The notes below the pieces were generated by a model that saw only the letters and a list, made by a program, of their open reading frames with translations, did no database searches and had not been told where the DNA came from. A stretch of DNA of 29,110 bases, from assembly GCA_025800305.1 (NCBI GenBank), contig JAOXRY010000220.1, positions 1 through 29,110 on the forward strand, in the 5' to 3' direction. Both the position numbers and the translations under genes were made by a program. This document shows, in pieces, positions 1 to 8,015 of the stretch. The stretch is from Campylobacterales bacterium (GTDB lineage: Bacteria; Campylobacterota; Campylobacteria; Campylobacterales; SZUA-545). Positions within the stretch are counted from its first letter, which is position 1. Every line of letters begins with the position of its first letter.

Positions 1-316
1 GGATATTGATGGTAGTGGAACTATTGATGCAGCAGATGTAACTCAAATGACTCCGAATGGTTCATTAGCAGGTGCTGGTGTTTATGCAATGCACGTAGGT
101 GATGAGAACAATAATCTTATTGGAAAAATCACATACAACACGGCTTATGTAGGTAAATATTTCTATGTATACACTGTAGATGGAGCTTCAACTCAGTTGT
201 ACTGGGGTATTTTCCCAGATTTTGGTAATACATCAAGCCTAAGTCAAACGCAAACTGCTAAGCCTTTCCAATTAGTTAAGTTTGGTAGTTCAGTTAGTCA
301 GTCTATTACTAAATAG
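1..316 (+). CDS. 3' end of a secreted/surface protein with dockerin-like calcium loop (partial, 5' end outside window)
   Basis: The open frame runs from base 2 to a TAG at 314-316, so only about the last 104 residues are visible; the ATG at 47 is internal. The first residues, DIDGSGTIDAAD, form a dockerin/EF-hand type loop with acidic or polar residues at positions 1, 3, 5, 9 and 12. The rest is a compact aromatic-rich domain with the pattern G-K-x-x-Y-N-x-x-Y-x-G-K-x-F-Y-V-Y followed by LYWGIFP. The same pattern closes the 1171-residue protein at 1919-5434 (GRMRYNQLYRGKVFYIY, then LYYQVFP), so the two are paralogous at the C-terminus. No cysteine is present. Function is unknown; an envelope or extracellular role is inferred from the calcium loop and from the paralog's signal peptide. 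Confidence 0.8.
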   Translation, partial: DIDGSGTIDAADVTQMTPNGSLAGAGVYAMHVGDENNNLIGKITYNTAYVGKYFYVYTVDGASTQLYWGIFPDFGNTSSLSQTQTAKPFQLVKFGSSVSQSITK

Positions 317-331
317 GTTTAGAAATAGAGA

Positions 332-363
332 TAAGTGAAAGGGATTTGTTTCCCTTTCATTTA
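332..363 (+). terminator. Hairpin after the first gene, probable terminator
   Basis: A perfect 9-bp stem (TGAAAGGGA / TCCCTTTCA) with loop TTTGTT lies 16 bases after the stop codon. A G·T pair and A-T pairs extend it to about 13 bp. The following bases are only weakly T-rich, so termination strength is uncertain. Confidence 0.6.
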
Positions 364-389
364 AAATAGTTTTAAGGTAGAAAATAGTT

Positions 390-824
390 ATGTTAAAAAA
401 AGTTTTTTTATTGTTAGTAATCGGTACAAGTATTGTAATAGGGAAGAATTTACCTCCTGTTCCAGGTATTGGTTCTCAGATTGCTAAGAAAAAAGCATTA
501 ATGGAATGTAAAGTTCCTCCTCAGATAGCTATTTTACCTCCTCAGATCGATAGAGACTATAGAGACTGTGTGAATGCATATTATAAGCCAGATTTTCAAT
601 CAGCAGAGATGAACTTACAGAATATAGGTTTGATAAGTTCAGAAGATAATTTAATTTCTGTAACTGAAGCAAAAGGTTTTATACGGGCATATGAGTTTAT
701 ATATGAGACTAGAGAAAAGAGTGGATTTTTTTTGAAAAGTTCAAAAAAAACTAAAAAAACTATTCTTTGTGACGATTCTATGCATAACTGTTACAGAGTT
801 TTTGACTCGGTAAAAATAAAATAG
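390..824 (+). CDS. Small exported protein of unknown function with four cysteines
   Basis: A 144-residue protein begins with a typical signal peptide (MLKK, then a hydrophobic run ending near VIGK, cleavage around residue 18). The mature part carries four cysteines, near residues 40, 59, 127 and 133, which could form two disulfides in the periplasm, and two similar short motifs (KVPPQIAILPPQI). An AAGG motif at 374-377 lies 12 bases upstream of the ATG, which is rather far. It follows a hairpin terminator and precedes a lipoprotein gene, so it may start a new transcription unit. I recognise no family. Expression is plausible because codon use resembles its neighbours and the signal peptide is clear. 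Confidence 0.7.
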   Translation: MLKKVFLLLVIGTSIVIGKNLPPVPGIGSQIAKKKALMECKVPPQIAILPPQIDRDYRDCVNAYYKPDFQSAEMNLQNIGLISSEDNLISVTEAKGFIRAYEFIYETREKSGFFLKSSKKTKKTILCDDSMHNCYRVFDSVKIK

Positions 825-842
825 ATGGTAAAGGATCTAAAA

Positions 843-1121
843 ATGAGTAAGGGAAAAATAGTTTTAGCATCAGTTATTACAGTTTCAGCTCTTTCATTAG
901 TTGGATGTAGTGGTGGTGGAGGAAGCACATCAAGTGTGACTGGTACTGATAAAAATGCAGGACCAAAAAGTAATGGTACAACTTCTTACACATATAATAC
1001 AGCTACAGATTTAAGAATTAATATTGGTACAGATGATGCACCTCAATATGTTTCTTTTAGTAGTGCAACAAATGATGCAACGGCTGATGCACCGCCTTCG
1101 GCTCCTGTTTTAAGAAGATAA
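843..1121 (+). CDS. Short lipoprotein with glycine-rich linker
   Basis: A 92-residue product. The ATG at 843 is preferred over the in-frame ATG at 825, which abuts the previous stop codon, because AAGGA at 831-835 sits about 7 bases before 843 and the product then starts MSKGK. The hydrophobic segment ends in the lipobox LVGC (Cys22), followed by SGGGGSTSS, so the protein should be diacylated on Cys22 and anchored in the envelope. The rest is low in charge, rich in Thr/Ser/Asn/Asp/Ala, and ends DAPPSAPVLRR. A mature chain this short with a polyglycine linker looks like the N-terminus of a larger surface lipoprotein; truncation of a longer gene is possible but not proven. Confidence 0.75.
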   Translation: MSKGKIVLASVITVSALSLVGCSGGGGSTSSVTGTDKNAGPKSNGTTSYTYNTATDLRINIGTDDAPQYVSFSSATNDATADAPPSAPVLRR

Positions 1122-1133
1122 CTAAAACTTTAG

Positions 1134-1168
1134 TATACTGTTACCTCAATTTTAGGGGTAGCAGTATA
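1134..1168 (+). promoter_or_regulatory. 12-bp hairpin immediately before the start codon of the next gene
   Basis: Arms at 1134-1145 (TATACTGTTACC) and 1157-1168 (GGTAGCAGTATA) pair over 12 positions with one G·T, loop 11 bases. The right arm ends 4 bases before the ATG at 1173 and includes part of AGGGG (1154-1158), the only candidate Shine-Dalgarno stretch. It could be a terminator without a U-tract or a translational control element for the barrel protein. Confidence 0.5.
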
Positions 1169-1172
1169 TATT

Positions 1173-1847
1173 ATGAATCGAAAATTTTTATTACTTTTTT
1201 TATTACTTCTTTTTTCTATAAATCTTTATTCTGCAAATAAGTCTAAAAAGCGACTTATAAAAAAAAATGTACAAAAGAAAATACCTTATTATAAATATTA
1301 TGGAGTTGTTTTAGGACAAGGCTCATTAAAACGAAAAATTACTATCAAATCAAATAAAAGCGGGGGAATGATTTGTAGTAGTCAGCATAGCCAGTGTAAT
1401 TCAGAAGTGATGTTAGGTTATGCAAATGGAGATGATTATAACTTAGAAGAAAAGAACTCAGTTTACAAAAATAACTTAATATATGGGACTCAAAAAGGAT
1501 ATACAGGGAATTTTTATGAGTTTGGATTATCTCATCAAGAAGAGGTTAGCGAATTTATAATTCAATTTGGTAATACTTTTCCAAATCTTACATTTTCAAA
1601 AGGTTGGTTTATCCCATTTATAAATACTGGAGTAGGATTAGGGTATACAGGAGCTGATTCTTTAAATCCAACAAGCACTGCTTTCTTTTTAGGTTTAGGG
1701 GGCTATACCATATTTAAAAAAGCAAAACTTCGATATGGGGTTCAAACTACTTATAGAATGTGGGCAACAATTAAACACAACTATGGCGATGAAGATTGGA
1801 TAGATAATGAAGTAAATCCTTATATAGGACTTACATATAATTTTTGA
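1173..1847 (+). CDS. Predicted outer-membrane beta-barrel protein
   Basis: A 224-residue protein with a clear signal peptide (MNRKFLLLFLLLLFSINLYSA, cleavage near residue 21) and a lysine-rich mature N-terminus. Alternating hydrophobic/polar strands rich in Gly, Tyr and Phe follow, ending NPYIGLTYNF. A C-terminal Phe preceded by alternating aromatics is the usual BAM recognition signature of outer-membrane barrels. Two cysteines near residues 68 and 75 (CSSQHSQC) could form a loop disulfide. The size would fit an 8-10 stranded barrel. I cannot assign a specific porin or adhesin family. The start region is overlapped by a stable hairpin (1134-1168). Confidence 0.7.
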   Translation: MNRKFLLLFLLLLFSINLYSANKSKKRLIKKNVQKKIPYYKYYGVVLGQGSLKRKITIKSNKSGGMICSSQHSQCNSEVMLGYANGDDYNLEEKNSVYKNNLIYGTQKGYTGNFYEFGLSHQEEVSEFIIQFGNTFPNLTFSKGWFIPFINTGVGLGYTGADSLNPTSTAFFLGLGGYTIFKKAKLRYGVQTTYRMWATIKHNYGDEDWIDNEVNPYIGLTYNF

Positions 1848-1884
1848 TGGTAGTTAAATTAAAATAAGGAATGATTTATGCTTA

Positions 1885-1906
1885 ATTTATACTGATAAGT
1901 ATAAGT
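1885..1906 (+). promoter_or_regulatory. Small hairpin directly upstream of the ribosome binding site of the 1171-residue gene
   Basis: Arms 1885-1892 and 1899-1906 pair over 8 positions with one G·T, loop TGATAA. The Shine-Dalgarno AAAGGA follows at once at 1907-1912, six bases before the TTG start at 1919. The stem is A/T-rich and its function is speculative. Confidence 0.3.
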
Positions 1907-1918
1907 AAAGGAAAAAAC

Positions 1919-4900
1919 TTGATAGAAAGAATTTTAGTTTTTTTTCTACTATTAACCCCATCACTCTATAGTAGAACCTATCAACTTGAACTAGAAAAAA
2001 ATGTATGGAATCTTGTTGGAGTAAATGGATTTCATGTTCCCTCTAATAATACGGTACCTGTTGTTGGCTGGACACAGCTTAGAGAAACTGCTGATGATGA
2101 TGGCAATACAACATGGGACAAAATAGACCAAACAACAAATAACACTGTAGGGACACCTGATATAGGAAGCTATACTTATTCAACATTAGGGATACAAATA
2201 GATAAAGAGTCTAATGAAGAATTAGATACAGTAGTTATAAACTATAACAGTCGAGTAAAAAACAGAAGTCTATCTTTATTTACAATGTTTGTAGCTACAA
2301 AAGGTGAGGGTAATAAAGCAGATTTAAAGTTAAAATTTCAATCTAACTATGAAGATGAAATATTCTATATTACCATTAATAACTCCACAACAAACAGTTA
2401 TGAAGGTATGTTTAGTAAAAAATATACACGAGAAAATCCTTTATTTTTAAAGAAAATGAAAGCTTCTAATAGTGATGCAATAAAAAATATAATTAATGTT
2501 TTTGATATGAATTTAAGTGACAATAATTTAAGTAATCTTTCTAATCTAGATATCAATAACGATACTGTATTGAATAGTGATACAGGTGGAAGACAACTAA
2601 TTGAGAATGATGACAATATAACAATATATAAATGGCAACCTGATACAACAGGTAATGGGATAAATGGTAGATGGAATATCTATAGTTCTAATAATACACC
2701 ATCAACTAATGATTTTACTGAATTTGAAGCTGGTCAAGCCTATTGGATTAAAACTGATACTAATAAAAATGATCCAGTAGGGCTTTTGTTAGGAGAAGGG
2801 GATATTAACTCAACGACATATCAGGATAAAGTTTATAATGGTTGGAATCTATTAAGTTTTGATGAGTCGACAGTTAGGCATATATCTTCAGGTGTATTTA
2901 TTAAAGGAGAAGATTATAATAATAGTGGACTGATTATCAGAGATAGCTTTCAAAGTAAAAAAATAGTAATTCCTAAGCAAATTTCAGATAGTGAATATAA
3001 CGTATCAGCTTATATTAATAATACTGCTGCGATAGGAGATTTGAATGGAAGTATGTCTTGGAATATAAGATCTTACCCTTCTTTAGATAGCAGTGGCAAT
3101 AGAGGGATAACTATCTTAAGTGATGAAAAATTTGAAATAAATTCAACAGTAACAAGCTATGTTACACAAACATTAGGAAAACAGACTTTACAGTTAAATG
3201 ACACTAATGTTTCTATAGATGGTATTAGCGAAAAGCAGAATTTCTATGAGACAAGAATTGATGAATTTATTTTAGGAATGAGGATTAACGAAACAATATT
3301 TAATTATACAGGAGGATTGAATAATCACCAAAGTAAATTAATAATTAACTTTCCCTCGGTACGTAGCAATAGTTATGAAATTGATTTAAAAACACTTACT
3401 ACCCCAGAAGATTTATTATCTGTTGTAGAAACTAGTATATCAGGAAATGGACAGAGTTTATTGATAGACCAAAACTTTTCAGGAGAGTACGACACATTGG
3501 TTATAGGAGGGAAAAGTAAATTTTATGTTAGAGATGGTGGAGCTATCAAAATATATGATTATAAAGTCACAGGAACTAGTACAGATATCTCTTTAGATTG
3601 GAACAGTGGCTATCAAGGAATAACTAGTAATGGAACATTAAATGACCTTGTTACACAAATCAATGCATTAGGTGGTACTAGTAATATATATGCTTTTGTT
3701 GTTAATGAAGATGAAAATAGAATAATGTTGATGAGTAGTGAACACAAGAGCTTTCAAATAAAAGAGAAGGGAAATACAGAACAATTTACTATAGTTAATT
3801 TAGACGACGAAGAAAATGTTTCTGTTCGTGGAACTTTTAGTGATATTACATCAGGGATTGAGCTTGCCAATGCAGAATTAAAATCATTTGATGTAGAAAA
3901 AACAGGAACAAATTGGGATATAACTGCAAGTAGCCTAAAGGATAGAACCACGGATGTAGGAGTTCCTGATTATGCAACTGTAATAAAAAAAGATCTAAGA
4001 CATACACCAATCTGGGCACCTGACTATCCAGTAGGGGGGCCTTTAACAGAATTAAGAGATCTAAGAAATACTCCTAGTAAAGTACGTAGCATAATTTCAG
4101 GAGTAACACGTGAAGATAGCACTGTATTTTGGAGACAGGCTGATGCAACAGTATCTCCTACAGAATGGAAAAATAACCAAGAGAGCTTTAATCTATATAA
4201 ACTGCATAAAAAAAGAGGTTATTGGGTCTATATGGAACAAGATGCAGGAGTGTCAAGTAATCCCTTATCTATTACCCAACCTGAGTATGCAAAAACAATA
4301 ACAAGAACTTTTAATAATATATTTACTGGAGGGAATAATTCGATATCTGAAGTGGATAATAATCAAATTATATTAGCAGAAGTAGATATTACAGGTTTTG
4401 ATTCAGAAATAGTTGATAGTGAAGCAGGACAGTTAGCTGATAATGTTCAGATGAATGTAGGAGGTGAAATTATTCCTATGCTAAAAGATGGATATACAAC
4501 TACATATATAGCAGAAATCAATGACTACCTATTTCCTGAGGTAAGTGAAGGGGTCTATCCTAAAAGTCAGGCTGGAATAATTATTACAGCAATAGATGGA
4601 AAGGGAAATAAAAGAGAAGAAACAATTTATTTAGATAATATAAAACCTGAACCACCAGAATATCATTTTGAAGATAACAATAGTGATAATGGAAATGGGT
4701 ACTTTGGAGGAATAAGGGTAAAAGTAGAAGATAATGTAACACTACAAATATTTGATGGAAATTTGTCAGACTATGTAAGTAATAGTTCAAAATTGATTAG
4801 AAATAGTGAAAATTTGATAATACCAACTGGTTTCAATGAACTGTATCATCATATTAATCCTTTAGATGGTAGTTATGTAAGTTATGGTACGACATCAAAG

Positions 4901-5434
4901 CCTTATTATGATTTAAGACTAATTACTTATAAAAGTAACGAGTTATGGTCCAATATGAGAAAAGTTAATTTTGCACCAGTATATAAGTCAACACATATTT
5001 TGGAAAACAATGAATCAAATGAGTCAGCTGATTTATATCCTGTTGCCTTTGACTCAACAGGACAAAATCCTGCAGAATTTTCTTTAGGAGGGGGGATTTG
5101 GGGTAATTCTGGTGTAGAACTTAATACAACAGATGGTGACCTAAATATTGATGAAAATATAACCTTAGCTATGTCGTACCAACCTATATCAGGAGCTACT
5201 TTTGATGCAGCATTAGCAGATGATGTATTCTTTGATGATAATACTAGTCAAACAGGATATGTTGGAAGAATGAGATACAACCAGTTATATAGAGGCAAAG
5301 TCTTTTACATATATAGCTATGAGAGAGAACAGTTGTATTATCAAGTGTTTCCTTCAGGGAATAGAAGTGATGTAAATCCATTAGAGTTAATACCAATAGA
5401 TACAAATCAGAGTTTCTATAAACCACAGATATAG
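1919..5434 (+). CDS. Large secreted multi-domain surface protein with TTG start
   Basis: An 1171-residue protein. It starts at TTG 1919 with AAAGGA six bases upstream, and this start gives a good signal peptide (MIERILVFFLLLTPSLYS, cleavage before RTYQL). I see no cysteine in the chain, as in many surface proteins. Recognisable modules: WNLVG (near 30) and WNLLSF (near 307), with GQAYWIK near 272 and RGYWVYM near 765, a WNL...YW pattern of beta domains; residues about 550-615, which resemble the flagellin hook IN motif (STDISLDWNSGYQGI, then LVTQINALGG, then NRIMLMSSE); an Ig-like segment ending YLDNIKPEPP near 910; and a C-terminal domain (about 1125-1160) paralogous to the partial gene at 1-316. 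It probably sits on the cell surface or in a matrix. Precise function is unknown. Confidence 0.85.
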   Translation: MIERILVFFLLLTPSLYSRTYQLELEKNVWNLVGVNGFHVPSNNTVPVVGWTQLRETADDDGNTTWDKIDQTTNNTVGTPDIGSYTYSTLGIQIDKESNEELDTVVINYNSRVKNRSLSLFTMFVATKGEGNKADLKLKFQSNYEDEIFYITINNSTTNSYEGMFSKKYTRENPLFLKKMKASNSDAIKNIINVFDMNLSDNNLSNLSNLDINNDTVLNSDTGGRQLIENDDNITIYKWQPDTTGNGINGRWNIYSSNNTPSTNDFTEFEAGQAYWIKTDTNKNDPVGLLLGEGDINSTTYQDKVYNGWNLLSFDESTVRHISSGVFIKGEDYNNSGLIIRDSFQSKKIVIPKQISDSEYNVSAYINNTAAIGDLNGSMSWNIRSYPSLDSSGNRGITILSDEKFEINSTVTSYVTQTLGKQTLQLNDTNVSIDGISEKQNFYETRIDEFILGMRINETIFNYTGGLNNHQSKLIINFPSVRSNSYEIDLKTLTTPEDLLSVVETSISGNGQSLLIDQNFSGEYDTLVIGGKSKFYVRDGGAIKIYDYKVTGTSTDISLDWNSGYQGITSNGTLNDLVTQINALGGTSNIYAFVVNEDENRIMLMSSEHKSFQIKEKGNTEQFTIVNLDDEENVSVRGTFSDITSGIELANAELKSFDVEKTGTNWDITASSLKDRTTDVGVPDYATVIKKDLRHTPIWAPDYPVGGPLTELRDLRNTPSKVRSIISGVTREDSTVFWRQADATVSPTEWKNNQESFNLYKLHKKRGYWVYMEQDAGVSSNPLSITQPEYAKTITRTFNNIFTGGNNSISEVDNNQIILAEVDITGFDSEIVDSEAGQLADNVQMNVGGEIIPMLKDGYTTTYIAEINDYLFPEVSEGVYPKSQAGIIITAIDGKGNKREETIYLDNIKPEPPEYHFEDNNSDNGNGYFGGIRVKVEDNVTLQIFDGNLSDYVSNSSKLIRNSENLIIPTGFNELYHHINPLDGSYVSYGTTSKPYYDLRLITYKSNELWSNMRKVNFAPVYKSTHILENNESNESADLYPVAFDSTGQNPAEFSLGGGIWGNSGVELNTTDGDLNIDENITLAMSYQPISGATFDAALADDVFFDDNTSQTGYVGRMRYNQLYRGKVFYIYSYEREQLYYQVFPSGNRSDVNPLELIPIDTNQSFYKPQI

Positions 5435-5452
5435 TAACTAAGGAAAGATAGA

Positions 5453-6739
5453 TTGGAAAAAAACAACGAAATATATAGTTATTCTGGCTATGTAGCTGTA
5501 ATAGTTATAATAATGATGACAATACTATTTATGGAATATAGGGATTTTAGTTTCTTTTCTGATAGAAATACTTTTTTATTCTTATTGATTTCTACAACAT
5601 TGTTTTTTATGGTTGTGTATGAATTTATTATGAGAAAATATAAGGATGCACAGTATATAGCAAAAAATCAAGTAGAAAATAGCAAAATACTTAAATCCTC
5701 TATAATAAGATTTTCAGTTTTTTTCCCCGTATATTTCTTGTTTTACAGTATCATTAGTCATCATTACTATTTTGCCAATGGATTTGGATTTTCAAAGTTT
5801 TTTTTTAACATATTGTGGTATTCCTATTTAATCGTAGGAGTACCTTATATTTACTTAACTTTAAAATTTAAATCAGGGCAAAAGTATGAATTTAATGATT
5901 ATGGAGTTTTACTTATCATACTCTATAAATCGATTTTCCTAATTATAAAAAATTATGTAGTTGGAAATCAGCCACAAGCAGAAAAATATCTAAAAAGAAT
6001 AAAAAATAAAAGAATAAAAAAGATTTTATTAGTGTATTTAGTGAATTTTTTCTTTTTAACTCTTATGACAAAATTTTTAGTTAATGAATTTAATATGTTA
6101 GAAAAAACATATATTGAAATGATCGGAAGTAATTATGAATACTATTCATTTCAAAGAAAATACTATGTATGGTATAAAATACTATTTCATAGTTTGTTTC
6201 TAATAGATGTAATAATTGCTGCAATAGGCTATATGGTTGCAAGTAGGTGGCTAGATAACAGGACAAGGAGTGTTGATATGACTATGGGAGGTTGGTTTGT
6301 AGTATTAATAGCTTACCCTCCTATGAATGGTGGCTTTACAGATCAGTTTATAAGTTTTAACAGAATAGGCGGACATGGGGTGATAACATCAGAAATAGTA
6401 ATGATGATAGTATTGGCTTTAATAATTTGTTTATATTTTATCTATGTATGGTCTACAGTAGCACTAGGTTTTAAATTTAGTAATTTAACTAACAGAGGAA
6501 TTGTAGATAGAGGTCCTTATTCAATTATTCGTCATCCTGCGTATACCTCTAAAAATATAGCATGGTGGCTAGAAAATAGCTATATTCTTTCAAATATTTG
6601 GGCAATGATTGCTATGGGAATTTGGAATTTAATATATGTATTGAGAGCAATAACAGAAGAAAACCATTTAAATAAAGACAATGGATATAAGATGTATTGT
6701 AAAAAAGTTAAGTACAGATTTATTCCAAAAATACTATAA
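5453..6739 (+). CDS. Polytopic membrane methyltransferase-like protein (isoprenylcysteine carboxyl methyltransferase family fold)
   Basis: A 428-residue protein with TTG start; AAGGA at 5440-5444 is 8 bases upstream. Around nine or ten hydrophobic segments span the chain. The C-terminal 80 residues carry the ICMT/PEMT-type signature: RGPYSIIRHPAYTS at about 353-366, then ITEENHL and YKMYCKKVKYRFIP. These match the SAM-binding RHP motif and the EE..L/Y..Y..RFIP tail of that family. Known members methylate isoprenylcysteine or small lipophilic substrates in the membrane. Here the N-terminal two thirds is an unusually long multi-TM region and the substrate is unknown. It follows the large surface protein by 18 bases and may be co-transcribed, which would suggest modification of an envelope component. 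Confidence 0.75.
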   Translation: MEKNNEIYSYSGYVAVIVIIMMTILFMEYRDFSFFSDRNTFLFLLISTTLFFMVVYEFIMRKYKDAQYIAKNQVENSKILKSSIIRFSVFFPVYFLFYSIISHHYYFANGFGFSKFFFNILWYSYLIVGVPYIYLTLKFKSGQKYEFNDYGVLLIILYKSIFLIIKNYVVGNQPQAEKYLKRIKNKRIKKILLVYLVNFFFLTLMTKFLVNEFNMLEKTYIEMIGSNYEYYSFQRKYYVWYKILFHSLFLIDVIIAAIGYMVASRWLDNRTRSVDMTMGGWFVVLIAYPPMNGGFTDQFISFNRIGGHGVITSEIVMMIVLALIICLYFIYVWSTVALGFKFSNLTNRGIVDRGPYSIIRHPAYTSKNIAWWLENSYILSNIWAMIAMGIWNLIYVLRAITEENHLNKDNGYKMYCKKVKYRFIPKIL

Positions 6740-6742
6740 GAC

Positions 6743-6786
6743 GTCTTTACCATAAAAATAGTAAGATAAAAGTGTAAAGGCTTTTT
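6743..6786 (+). terminator. Possible weak terminator between the methyltransferase gene and the porin operon
   Basis: GTCTTTAC (6743-6750) pairs with GTAAAGGC (6774-6781), one G·T, and is followed by TTTTT at 6782-6786. The 23-base loop is long, so this is only a moderate candidate. Confidence 0.35.
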
Positions 6787-6803
6787 AATAAAGGAGGCTT
6801 ATA

Positions 6804-8006
6804 ATGAATAATAAAAAGACACTTCTTATACTAGCGATATCAACTCTACTCTATAGTGAAGAACAAGTTAAAAAAGAAGATCTTACTTTTTCTGGGGCTC
6901 TTTCAAATGAAACCAAAATTATTAATAGCGACAAGTTTTATAAATCTTTAGGGATTGGTGGAAATTTTTTTCTTTCACAGGATAAGTTTATTGAAGAAAA
7001 TTACTCTTTAGGAGTAGGACTGGTGATAACACAACCTTTATCTGTTAGTCATGGAATAGGAAAAGAGATTGATTATTCTAAGGTAAACAATAAAGGAGAA
7101 GCTGTAGGGACATTTTATTTTAATGAACTCTATTTCCAATATAAAAAAGATGATTGGAAAGTAAAGTTTCTTACTCAGACAATTGATACTCCACTTCTAG
7201 GAAAAGGTGATAATAAGTTTCTTCCTAATAGTTTTGATGGAATCACTTATAAAAAAAGTAACTTAGGTCTATTGAGGTTTATAGAAGCAGGTTTTGTTAA
7301 AACAATGGTAGGAGATGTCATTAGAGATGACACAAGTTTAGATTCTAAAAAAGACATTGGTGGAAGTGGACTTTTTTATGTTGGAGGGGAAAGCTATGAT
7401 AGTAGCTTTCAAGGATATATTTATACAGCACCAGAAATCGATACAGGAATAGCAGATGAAAGTTATAGCGGTATATATTTAGAAAAAAAGAAAATATTTG
7501 ACAAAAATATTAATTTACAAATGATACATTCAAGCTTTAATTCAAATGGAAGTTATACTCTTATGGGGGTAAAGTCTCAATTTAACTCATTAAGTCCAAG
7601 GATTAAAAAATCTCTTATAAGTCTTAGTTACGTTACTGGAGATGATAAGGGAGTATCATATATTTTTGGAAATGTGCCAGAATATACAAAGATGGAAGAG
7701 TTTAATCTTGAAAGTATTTCTGCTGGAAATCTTGGATTTAAAAGTGAAGTTGGATTTAATTATTCAAAAGAAAAGACAGTAGAAATTACAGCAGGACTAG
7801 GTTATTTCTTAGGAAAAGATGAACAAGGAATCTACTCAACAAAAGAGATAAAAGATGGATTAGTATTAGATCTTAAAGGGCTTTATGCCTATGATTCTGC
7901 CATTAATATTGAAGGTTTATTTGAGTATCAATCTTTATCAGCAACAAAAGGCAATAGTGTAGATAATAAAATGATTGTTAGGTTAAGTGCCAACTACTTT
8001 TTTTAG
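6804..8006 (+). CDS. Outer-membrane porin-like beta-barrel protein
   Basis: A 400-residue protein preceded by a near-perfect Shine-Dalgarno AAGGAGG (6791-6797), six bases before the ATG. The N-terminus is a signal peptide (MNNKKTLLILAISTLLYSEE, cleavage near residue 18). The mature chain begins DLTFSGALSNETK and alternates Gly/Tyr/Phe-rich strands with polar loops, and it ends RLSANYFF, a BAM-type C-terminal Phe. Length and style are those of OprD/major-outer-membrane-type porins common in Campylobacterota, so passive or selective solute uptake is the likely role. The gene leads a tight operon: the next ATG is 10 bases after its stop, and its stop overlaps the following AGGAGG. Family assignment beyond porin-like is uncertain. 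Confidence 0.7.
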   Translation: MNNKKTLLILAISTLLYSEEQVKKEDLTFSGALSNETKIINSDKFYKSLGIGGNFFLSQDKFIEENYSLGVGLVITQPLSVSHGIGKEIDYSKVNNKGEAVGTFYFNELYFQYKKDDWKVKFLTQTIDTPLLGKGDNKFLPNSFDGITYKKSNLGLLRFIEAGFVKTMVGDVIRDDTSLDSKKDIGGSGLFYVGGESYDSSFQGYIYTAPEIDTGIADESYSGIYLEKKKIFDKNINLQMIHSSFNSNGSYTLMGVKSQFNSLSPRIKKSLISLSYVTGDDKGVSYIFGNVPEYTKMEEFNLESISAGNLGFKSEVGFNYSKEKTVEITAGLGYFLGKDEQGIYSTKEIKDGLVLDLKGLYAYDSAINIEGLFEYQSLSATKGNSVDNKMIVRLSANYFF

Positions 8007-8015
8007 GAGGATTTA

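Noticed and set aside
825..842. ATG at 825 as start of the small lipoprotein gene
   Set aside because: It directly abuts the preceding stop and has no ribosome site, while ATG 843 has AAGGA at good spacing and gives a normal lipoprotein leader.
4110..4301. 63-codon plus-strand frame inside the 1171-residue gene
   Set aside because: Out-of-frame shadow without ribosome site; the enclosing gene is continuous and domain-rich.
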